From JAKSUT01 sp045616505 (GTDB lineage: Bacteria; Cyanobacteriota; Vampirovibrionia; Gastranaerophilales; Gastranaerophilaceae): DNA of 19,876 nt. The first letter of the stretch is position 1; each line of letters starts with the position of its first letter. Shown one piece after another: positions 1 through 4,840 of this stretch. Location: the NCBI GenBank assembly GCA_045616505.1, contig JAZLGV010000019.1, positions 1 through 19,876 of the forward strand, given 5' to 3'. The position numbers were made by a program, and so were the translations under genes. The notes under the pieces are model-generated. The model did not search any database. It saw only the letters and a program-made list of their open reading frames with translations, and was not told the DNA's origin.

Positions 1-28
1 AATAATATTTTAAAAATCAACAGCTTTT

Positions 29-43
29 TAAACCAACGGTTTA
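29..43. promoter_or_regulatory. Perfect dyad upstream of the Xre regulator
   Basis: TAAACC (29-34) and GGTTTA (38-43) form a perfect 6-bp inverted repeat with a 3-nt spacer. It lies in the promoter-proximal DNA of the regulator gene, about 50 bp before its start codon. Small regulators of this class commonly bind such short dyads to control their own gene, so an operator is plausible. No binding evidence exists, and 6-bp arms can occur by chance in AT-rich DNA. Confidence 0.3.
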
Positions 44-50
44 TTAAAAT

Positions 51-74
51 CTATGATTTTATTCTCTATCATAG
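51..74. promoter_or_regulatory. CTATGAT dyad, candidate autoregulatory operator
   Basis: CTATGAT (51-57) is followed after 10 nt by its exact reverse complement ATCATAG (68-74). The dyad ends 16 nt before the regulator's start codon and just before its AAGG ribosome-binding site. The arm spacing suits a dimeric HTH protein contacting two successive major grooves. The same heptamer recurs at 422-428, ahead of the small-RNA promoter. Autoregulation by the adjacent Xre protein is inferred. Confidence 0.45.
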
Positions 75-90
75 AAAAAAGGTAATAAAT

Positions 91-402
91 ATGAAAAATT
101 TAAAAAAGCTATTTGGTATAAGATTAAAACAATTAAGAAAAGCAAATCATTTAACCCAAGAACAATTAGCAGAAAAACTTGATATAAGTTTGCCAAATAT
201 TAGTTATATAGAAACAGGAAAAACATATCCTTCTGTAGAAACACAAGAAAAAATTTGTAAGGTCTTAAAAATAAATTACAACGATTTATATATGTTTTAC
301 GAATTACCTAATCAAAATGACATGAAACAAGAAATCATATCTGCAATGAATAAAAATCCCGAATTAATCAAAAAACTATATAAATTCTATAAATTTTTAT
401 AA
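91..402 (+). CDS. Xre-family helix-turn-helix transcriptional regulator
   Basis: A 103-residue DNA-binding protein with one Cro/C1-type HTH domain at about residues 9-66. The domain has the typical order: RLKQLRKANHLTQEQLAEKL gives helices 1-2, ISLPNISYIETG is the recognition-helix region, and YPSVETQEKICKVLKI follows. Residues 67-103 form a short Lys-rich tail with no recognisable sensor or peptidase domain. Small stand-alone Xre proteins like this usually act as repressors of phage, toxin-antitoxin or defence genes. The start is supported by an AAGG site 9 nt upstream. Two dyads (29-43 and 51-74) precede it. The gene faces the Abi-type gene, with a candidate small RNA between them. Regulation of that RNA and of abi is inferred from position and from the repeated CTATGAT heptamer. 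Confidence 0.85.
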   Translation: MKNLKKLFGIRLKQLRKANHLTQEQLAEKLDISLPNISYIETGKTYPSVETQEKICKVLKINYNDLYMFYELPNQNDMKQEIISAMNKNPELIKKLYKFYKFL

Positions 403-421
403 ATAATATTAATAATGTACA

Positions 422-428
422 CTATGAT
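422..428. promoter_or_regulatory. Extra CTATGAT half-site ahead of the small-RNA promoter
   Basis: The heptamer CTATGAT recurs here, 19 nt upstream of the -35 box at 448-453. It sits in the imperfect palindrome ACTATGATACATTGTAGT (421-438), whose outer ACTA/TAGT and several inner positions are symmetric. It matches both arms of the 51-74 dyad, so the upstream Xre protein may also bind here. A single heptamer is weak evidence alone. Confidence 0.3.
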
Positions 429-447
429 ACATTGTAGTATTTTAGGG

Positions 448-476
448 TTGAAATAAAATTTTTAATAAGTTATAAT
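448..476 (+). promoter_or_regulatory. Sigma-70-type promoter of the candidate small RNA
   Basis: TTGAAA (448-453) is separated by exactly 17 nt from a perfect TATAAT (471-476). The predicted transcription start is near 483, immediately before the GATAACCCTAG stem. No ORF of useful size follows, so the promoter appears dedicated to a short non-coding transcript. It lies 45 nt after the regulator's stop codon. Confidence 0.6.
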
Positions 477-482
477 ATTATT

Positions 483-536
483 AGATAACCCTAGATTGAT
501 GTCCTGCTTTGCAGAGTCGCTAGGGTTTTTGTTTTT
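483..536 (+). ncRNA. Candidate short structured RNA next to the Abi_2 gene (abiF-RNA-like)
   Basis: The predicted transcript is about 50 nt. It starts just after the promoter at 448-476 and ends in two U-runs (526-530 and 532-536). It folds as a stem AACCCTAG (487-494) with CTAGGGTT (520-527), an asymmetric internal loop (495-503 against 515-519), a second stem CTGC (504-507) with GCAG (511-514), and a UUU loop. The outer stem plus U-run is also a factor-independent terminator. Its 3' end overlaps the last codons of the convergent Abi_2 gene, whose stop codon lies inside the stem. Structured RNAs have been described next to Abi_2/AbiF genes, where they may act as RNA antitoxins. Assignment to that class is from memory and position. 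The alternative is simply a terminator for the upstream regulator, but that does not explain the dedicated promoter. Confidence 0.5.
487..536 (+). terminator. Hairpin terminator between the convergent xre and abi genes
   Basis: An 8-bp outer stem (487-494 with 520-527) and a 4-bp inner stem are followed by TTTTTGTTTTT. This serves the plus strand: the regulator and/or the small RNA. On the minus strand the stem lacks a strong T-run, so termination of abi there is less certain. Confidence 0.7.
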
Positions 537-1167
537 CTATAGTTTCAAATCTACTTATATTTTTCAATAAATCAACCATTTCAACTGATAGTAAATATAA
601 AATATTTAAAATTAATTGATATTGTTCTTTTGGTGTCTTCTTACTATTAATTATAATTTCATGATGAAAAATTCTATTTCTTAAATTTAAAATAGAAAGC
701 AAATCATCTTTAATTGGAGCAATATTCCTTAAACCACTATTATTGACATAGTTAGGAAATACTAATTCAAAAAAACCTTTTTTATCCCATAACTTTGGTT
801 TATAAGATTTAGTACAAAGATGAACCCAAAAGCCTAAAGTTAATTCAGAGATTAATCTGTCATTAGTAATTTTTTTATTAGCCCTTTTAATCTTATTTGC
901 AGTATCCAATAATTTTTTATACTCTTTATCTGCAAGAAGAATTTGTTTATTTAATTCATTTAAAAGCCAATCTTTGCAAATAACTTTTTCTATAGCATTG
1001 CAAATTCTATTTCTCAAAGTTACTTCTAATAGTGATAAAGCAGGATAGAAGGCTTCTGATAATTTAAGATTATAAATATATTTATCTAAATCATTATTAC
1101 CATAAGCACTAAGTCTTACAGGTGTAATGACTTCTGTTAATTTATTTTTATCACTAACCTTTATCAT
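520..1167 (-). CDS. Abi_2/AbiF-type abortive-infection protein with HEPN RNase motif
   Basis: A 215-residue, mostly helical protein. It matches the Abi_2 (AbiD/AbiF) pattern from family knowledge: an N-terminal LRNRICNAIE segment (51-60), the central LGFWVHL...KPKLWDKKGF block (111-132), VFPNY (136-140), and the C-terminal LRNRIFHHE (162-170). The last gives the HEPN RNxxxH motif, with R163 and H168 as the likely RNase residues. Related proteins cut RNA to halt phage-infected cells, and AbiF relatives have been linked to non-coding RNA antitoxins and to the ancestry of Cas13. No membrane or signal segment is seen. The start is supported by TGC-TATAAT six nt upstream of the ATG, which predicts a leaderless mRNA. 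It converges on the small RNA and Xre gene and lies 71 bp beyond the 3' end of tRNA-Glu. Family and motif are well supported; the RNA target and trigger are unknown. Confidence 0.85.
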   Translation of the reverse strand: MIKVSDKNKLTEVITPVRLSAYGNNDLDKYIYNLKLSEAFYPALSLLEVTLRNRICNAIEKVICKDWLLNELNKQILLADKEYKKLLDTANKIKRANKKITNDRLISELTLGFWVHLCTKSYKPKLWDKKGFFELVFPNYVNNSGLRNIAPIKDDLLSILNLRNRIFHHEIIINSKKTPKEQYQLILNILYLLSVEMVDLLKNISRFETIEKQKP

Positions 1168-1173
1168 AATTTA

Positions 1174-1182
1174 ATTATAGCA
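1174..1182 (-). promoter_or_regulatory. Extended -10 promoter of the abi gene (leaderless)
   Basis: On the minus strand the sequence reads TGC-TATAAT (1182 down to 1174), then TAAATT, then the ATG at 1167. The perfect -10 with a TGn extension can work without a good -35, and none is obvious. The start of transcription would fall on or beside the A of the ATG. No Shine-Dalgarno site is present, consistent with a leaderless message. Confidence 0.55.
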
Positions 1183-1203
1183 TATTTTCTATTAATTTTT
1201 GCA

Positions 1204-1236
1204 CAAAAAAAGAAGCCTTAATAGCTCCTTTTTTAA
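1204..1236 (-). terminator. Terminator of tRNA-Glu
   Basis: On the minus strand AGGAGC and GCTTCT pair (one G-U) around a 7-nt loop, followed by a run of at least six T. It begins a few nt after the encoded CCA of the tRNA. It may also limit read-through into the abi promoter just beyond it. Confidence 0.75.
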
Positions 1237-1238
1237 AA

Positions 1239-1314
1239 TGGTACCCCCAAGCGAATTCGAATCGCTGTCGCCTCCGTGAAAGGGAAGTGTCCTAGGCCTC
1301 TAGACGATGGGGGC
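1239..1314 (-). tRNA. tRNA-Glu (anticodon UUC)
   Basis: A complete 76-nt cloverleaf on the minus strand. The acceptor stem GCCCCCA pairs with TGGGGGT, with a G-U at position 1-72. The anticodon stem CTTCC/GGAGG carries loop CTTTCAC, giving anticodon TTC, which reads GAA/GAG. The T arm is AGCGA-TTCGAAT-TCGCT, and CCA is encoded. The 5' half (ATCGTCTAGAGGCCTAGGAC) is typical of bacterial tRNA-Glu. If the lineage is cyanobacteria-like, the product could also feed tetrapyrrole synthesis through GluTR; nothing here shows this. It has its own promoter upstream and a terminator downstream, so it is a single-gene unit. Confidence 0.95.
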
Positions 1315-1324
1315 CTGTCTTTTT

Positions 1325-1346
1325 AAAGATTTAGTGCAAAATCTTT
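1325..1346 (-). repeat. Perfect 8-bp hairpin in the pre-tRNA-Glu leader
   Basis: AAAGATTT (1325-1332) and AAATCTTT (1339-1346) are perfect reverse complements around a 6-nt loop. The hairpin lies between the tRNA promoter and the mature 5' end, within the 5' leader removed by RNase P. It may be only an AT-rich coincidence or may influence processing. Confidence 0.45.
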
Positions 1347-1355
1347 GATAAGATA

Positions 1356-1384
1356 AATATATCTAAAGCATAATTTAATGTCAA
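1356..1384 (-). promoter_or_regulatory. Strong promoter of tRNA-Glu
   Basis: On the minus strand a consensus TTGACA (1384-1379) is followed after exactly 17 nt by TATATT (1361-1356). The predicted start is near 1349, leaving a leader of about 35 nt before the mature tRNA. This is the best match to a housekeeping promoter in the window. Confidence 0.8.
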
Positions 1385-1426
1385 GCATTTATTATTTATT
1401 TTTTTTAAAACTACAAAAAACTTTTA

Positions 1427-1435
1427 TGTTAAAAT
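1427..1435 (+). promoter_or_regulatory. Candidate extended -10 promoter of ffh (leaderless)
   Basis: TGT-TAAAAT (1427-1435) is followed by six nt and then the ffh ATG at 1442. No Shine-Dalgarno site exists between them and no convincing -35 is seen. The spacing is identical to that at the abi gene and the terminal gene. A second TAAAAT at 1435-1440 is too close to the ATG to serve. The AT-rich context lowers certainty. Confidence 0.4.
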
Positions 1436-1441
1436 AAAATC

Positions 1442-2809
1442 ATGTTCGATTCACTTTCAGATAGATTACAAGAGATTATAAAAAAGACTTCGGGGAATGC
1501 TTCTTTAACAGAAGAAAACATGCAAGAAACACTCCACGAAATTAGACGTGCGCTTCTTGAAGCAGACGTAAACTTACGTGTAGTAAAAGCTTTCATTTCA
1601 AAAATAAAAGAAAAAGCCATCGGCGAAGATGTTATCCACGGAGTAAACCCTTCACAACAATTAGTAAAAATCGTTCACGATGAACTTGTTGAAATCATGG
1701 GACATGAAGCATCTCCGCTAAATTTAACCTCTCATCCTAGTTTAATTATGATGTTAGGTTTGCAAGGTGCTGGTAAAACTACTTCTTCTGCAAAACTTGC
1801 AGTAAAACTTAAAAAAGAAGGTAAAAACCCACTTTTAGTAGCATGCGACGTATATAGACCAGCTGCTATTAAACAACTTCAAACTCTTGGTGAACAAATC
1901 GGTTGTGAAGTTTATACTGAAGAAAATTCAACAAATGTTCAAGCTATCGTAAAAAATGCAATTACACATGCTAAAGAAAAAGGCTTCAACGTTCTTATTC
2001 TTGATACTGCTGGTCGTTTGCAAATAGATACAGAAATGATGGCAGAATTATTGCTTATTGATAGAGTTTTCTCTCCAAACGAAAAACTACTTGTAATTGA
2101 TTCAATGATTGGTCAAGAAGCAGTTAATGTTGCAGAAAACTTTGACGCACAACTAGGTTTGACAGGTCTTGTACTTACAAAACTTGACGGTGATTCAAGA
2201 GGTGGTTCTGCATTATCTGTTGTTTATTGCACACAAAAACCAATCAAATTAACAGGTACTGGCGAAAAGCTAAATGCTTTAGAAGATTTCCACCCTGAAA
2301 GAATGGCAACAAGAATTCTTGGAATGGGTGATATTGTTTCTTTGGTTGAAAAAGCACAAGAAGTTTTTGACGAAGAACAAGCAAAAGAACTTGAAAAGAA
2401 AATGAAAAAAGCTGAATTTTCTTTCAACGACTTTTTAAAAATGAAAAAACAAATGAGCATGTTTGGTTCAATAGAAAATATTTTAGGTATGCTACCTATT
2501 CCAGGGTTAAAAAAAGAAGATAAAGAACTTATCTCACACCAAGGGGAAAAAGAAATGAAACGTATTGAAGTATTCATTCAAAGTATGACCCCAGAAGAAA
2601 GAGATAACCCAGAAATAATTAATTCAAGCCGTAAAAAAAGAATTGCCGCAGGTTGTGGAATATCATTACACGACATCAATATCTTCATCAAACAATTTGA
2701 ACAAATGCGTATGATGATGAAAGGTGTTTCTGATATGAAAGGGAAATTCAAACACGGAAAAATGCCTAATATGTCACAAATGATGGGTATGATGAACAAG
2801 TTTAAATAA
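1442..2809 (+). CDS. ffh: Signal recognition particle GTPase Ffh (SRP54)
   Basis: A 455-residue protein of normal length for bacterial Ffh. It binds signal sequences of nascent membrane proteins as part of the SRP (with 4.5S RNA) and docks with FtsY at the membrane. The N-domain helices span about 1-90. The NG GTPase domain shows G1 GLQGAGKTT (106-114), DVYRPAA (136-142), DTAGR (188-192) and TKLD (246-249). The methionine-rich M domain (about 300-455) contains the RNA-binding signature RKKRIAAGCG and ends in a Met-rich tail. It runs divergently from tRNA-Glu and converges on the secA operon, sharing a terminator with it, so both membrane-targeting systems are neighbours here. There is no Shine-Dalgarno; see the -10 box immediately upstream. 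Neither the 4.5S RNA gene nor ftsY is seen in the window. Confidence 0.98.
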   Translation: MFDSLSDRLQEIIKKTSGNASLTEENMQETLHEIRRALLEADVNLRVVKAFISKIKEKAIGEDVIHGVNPSQQLVKIVHDELVEIMGHEASPLNLTSHPSLIMMLGLQGAGKTTSSAKLAVKLKKEGKNPLLVACDVYRPAAIKQLQTLGEQIGCEVYTEENSTNVQAIVKNAITHAKEKGFNVLILDTAGRLQIDTEMMAELLLIDRVFSPNEKLLVIDSMIGQEAVNVAENFDAQLGLTGLVLTKLDGDSRGGSALSVVYCTQKPIKLTGTGEKLNALEDFHPERMATRILGMGDIVSLVEKAQEVFDEEQAKELEKKMKKAEFSFNDFLKMKKQMSMFGSIENILGMLPIPGLKKEDKELISHQGEKEMKRIEVFIQSMTPEERDNPEIINSSRKKRIAAGCGISLHDINIFIKQFEQMRMMMKGVSDMKGKFKHGKMPNMSQMMGMMNKFK

Positions 2810-2821
2810 CGATATGATTTA

Positions 2822-2870
2822 ACAAAAAAAGAACGACCTTGAAATTTTCAAAGTCGTTCTTTTTACTTTT
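2822..2870. terminator. Strong bidirectional terminator shared by ffh and the secA operon
   Basis: GAACGAC (2831-2837) pairs with GTCGTTC (2853-2859), extended inward by TTGAA/TTCAA and outward by an A-run facing a T-run. It therefore works as a stem plus U-tract on both strands. It lies 12 bp after the ffh stop and just beyond the last gene of the minus-strand operon. Confidence 0.9.
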
Positions 2871-2885
2871 TATCCGAATGTTTAT

Positions 2886-3287
2886 TTAAACAAGTTTATC
2901 TATATTTGTGATTGTTTCTAATGCTTGTTCTGAACATTTTTGATTTTGTATAATTTTTGACCAATTATTATCAATATCAGCAACTTTACCTAAATTTTTT
3001 GCGATATTTTTAATAAATGAATTTGTTGCTTTTGCATCAAATTTATCAACTGTTTGTTTTAACAAAGTCTTATTTATACTGTTTTTCAAAACGTAAAGAT
3101 TATCACCACTTGGAAATGCTACCATTTTTTGTATTTTATATGGAGAAAATTCTGATTGATGTTCTGCAATTTTTGTCAAAGACTCAGCAATTGCTGTATC
3201 ACCTACATTCAAAGCCTTTTTAAATCCCATAGGAAATTTTATTGCTACACCAAAATTTTGCGTACTATTTATTGAATTTACTTGCAT
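2886..3287 (-). CDS. Small hypothetical protein with N-terminal IN...NFG tag
   Basis: A 133-residue protein of unrecognised family. It begins MQVNSINSTQNFG, one of the clearest examples of the N-terminal tag shared by several proteins here; the 18674-19471 product begins almost the same way (MNINSINPVQ...QFG). The rest is lysine-rich and predicted mixed helix/strand, with a single cysteine near residue 118 and no signal peptide or transmembrane helix. A strong AAAGGAG site sits 7 nt before the ATG and fixes the start. It follows the DUF486 gene by 77 bp on the same strand and precedes the shared terminator, so it may be the last gene of the secA operon or have its own promoter. No function is proposed. 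Confidence 0.75.
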   Translation of the reverse strand: MQVNSINSTQNFGVAIKFPMGFKKALNVGDTAIAESLTKIAEHQSEFSPYKIQKMVAFPSGDNLYVLKNSINKTLLKQTVDKFDAKATNSFIKNIAKNLGKVADIDNNWSKIIQNQKCSEQALETITNIDKLV

Positions 3288-3364
3288 TTTATGCTCCTTT
3301 TCTAAATTTCATAATCTTTTAATGCACGTAAAAAAAATTTTTTGCTATTTATGTTAAAAAAAAT

Positions 3365-3706
3365 TTACCATTTTTTAAATACAAAAAATACTGCGAGAAT
3401 TATAAATAAAAAACCTACAATATAATTCCATTTTAATTCTTCTCTCAAATACAAAACAGAAAAGAAACTAAAAACAACCAATGTAATAACTTCTTGCATT
3501 GTTTTTAATTGAGCAGCATCAAAATATTGATGTCCAATTCTATTTGCTGGAACTTGAAAACAATATTCGAATAACGCAATTCCCCAGCTTACAAGTATAA
3601 CAATCCATAATGCAGTACCTTTAAATTTTAGATGTCCGTACCAAGCGAATGTCATAAATATATTTGATATTGTTAATAATAAAACTGGTGTGAATTGTCT
3701 AAGCAT
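3365..3706 (-). CDS. DUF486 (DMT-superfamily-like) small membrane protein
   Basis: A 113-residue integral membrane protein with four hydrophobic segments at about 7-22, 31-50, 72-87 and 94-110, the size and layout of a small-multidrug-resistance-like half transporter. The family-typical stretches QVPANRIG (51-58) and LKTMQEVITL (67-76) identify it as DUF486 (PF04342). The substrate is unknown for the family. The start follows a GAGGA site and lies 11 bp after the ychF stop codon, so translation is probably coupled within the secA-ychF operon. Family assignment is firm; transport activity is only inferred from the fold. Confidence 0.88.
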   Translation of the reverse strand: MLRQFTPVLLLTISNIFMTFAWYGHLKFKGTALWIVILVSWGIALFEYCFQVPANRIGHQYFDAAQLKTMQEVITLVVFSFFSVLYLREELKWNYIVGFLFIILAVFFVFKKW

Positions 3707-3717
3707 ATAGTCCTCAG

Positions 3718-4815
3718 TTAGTTATTAAAATAGAAGTGAACTATATCGCCATCTTGAACGACATAATCTTTACCTTCCATCCTTGTAACACCTTTTTCTT
3801 TGCAAGCAACATAAGAACCATTTGCTACAAAATCATCATAAGCAGTAATTTCTGCTCTGATAAAACCTTTTTCAAAATCTGTATGGATTACACCAGCAGC
3901 CTTTGGAGCTTTATCACCTGCTTTAATAGTCCAAGCGTGAACTTCCATTTCGCCAGCGGTTATAAATGTTCTCAAATTTAATAATGAATATACAGCTTTT
4001 ATCATTCTGTTTATACCAGAATCTTCAATTCCTAATTCTTCCATATATTCTTTTGCTTCATCAGGTTCTAATTCTGCAAGTTCTGATTCAATTTTTGCAG
4101 AAACTCTAACAACTTCTGCACCATGTTTTTTAGCATATTCTTCAACACGTTTTGTGTATTCGTTTCCGTCTTTTAAATCGTATTCAGAAACGTTTGCGCA
4201 ATATATAACAGGTTTGCAAGACATCAAATGAAGTCCATAAACAACTGCTTTTTCGTCTTCATCAAAATGGTCATTAACGTTAATAAATGTTCCTGCTGAA
4301 AGAAGTTCTGTTAATTTGATTAAAACATTGTTTTCAAAAACAGATTCTTTATCATTATTTCTTGCTAATTTAATAACTTTTGCTTGCCTTTTTTCAACAG
4401 AAGCTAAATCAGCAAGTGCAAGTTCTGTATTTATTGTTTCAATATCATCAATAGGATCAACTTTTCCAGAAACATGAACAGTATTTGCATCATCAAAACA
4501 TCTTACAACTTGGATAACCGCATCAACTTCTCTGATTGTGTGCAAGAATTGGTTTCCTAAACCTTCGCCTTTGCTTGCACCTTTTACTAAGCCTGCAATA
4601 TCAACAAATTCAACAGTTGTAGGAACTATTTTATCTGTTTTAACTAATGGTTTTAAAACTTCCAATCTTTCGTCAGGAACTGCAACTACACCTACATTTG
4701 GTTCAATTGTGCAAAATGGATAATTTGCACTTTCTGCATTTTTCGCACTTGTTAATGCGTTAAATAACGTTGACTTTCCTACATTTGGTAATCCTACTAT
4801 ACCTGTTCTTAACAT
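3718..4815 (-). CDS. ychF: Ribosome-associated ATPase YchF (Ola1 family)
   Basis: A 365-residue protein of standard YchF length. It is an Obg-family P-loop protein that prefers ATP over GTP and associates with ribosomes. G1 is GLPNVGKS (8-15) and G3 is DIAG (72-75). The usual NKxD is replaced by NVSE (208-211), the change that explains ATP preference in this family. A coiled helical insert follows at about 130-180, and a C-terminal TGS domain covers about 280-365. An AGGATAGG ribosome-binding site precedes the ATG. It lies 25 bp downstream of secA and 11 bp upstream of the DUF486 gene, all on one strand, which indicates co-transcription. Confidence 0.97.
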   Translation of the reverse strand: MLRTGIVGLPNVGKSTLFNALTSAKNAESANYPFCTIEPNVGVVAVPDERLEVLKPLVKTDKIVPTTVEFVDIAGLVKGASKGEGLGNQFLHTIREVDAVIQVVRCFDDANTVHVSGKVDPIDDIETINTELALADLASVEKRQAKVIKLARNNDKESVFENNVLIKLTELLSAGTFINVNDHFDEDEKAVVYGLHLMSCKPVIYCANVSEYDLKDGNEYTKRVEEYAKKHGAEVVRVSAKIESELAELEPDEAKEYMEELGIEDSGINRMIKAVYSLLNLRTFITAGEMEVHAWTIKAGDKAPKAAGVIHTDFEKGFIRAEITAYDDFVANGSYVACKEKGVTRMEGKDYVVQDGDIVHFYFNN

Positions 4816-4840
4816 CTTATACCTATCCTATTCTTAAATT

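Noticed and set aside
487..527. Kink-turn (UUGAUG in the internal loop) in the small RNA
   Set aside because: The opposite strand lacks the tandem G-A pairs next to the outer stem that a kink-turn needs.
1442..2809. GCG in the Ffh M-domain signature (RIAAGCG) instead of the common GSG
   Set aside because: A Cys at this place also occurs in well-studied Ffh proteins such as that of E. coli as I recall, so it is not unusual.
3300..3364. A-run/T-run inverted repeat between the DUF486 and small hypothetical genes as a terminator
   Set aside because: The pairing is only A-T homopolymer with no GC stem, so it is not a credible terminator and does not exclude co-transcription.
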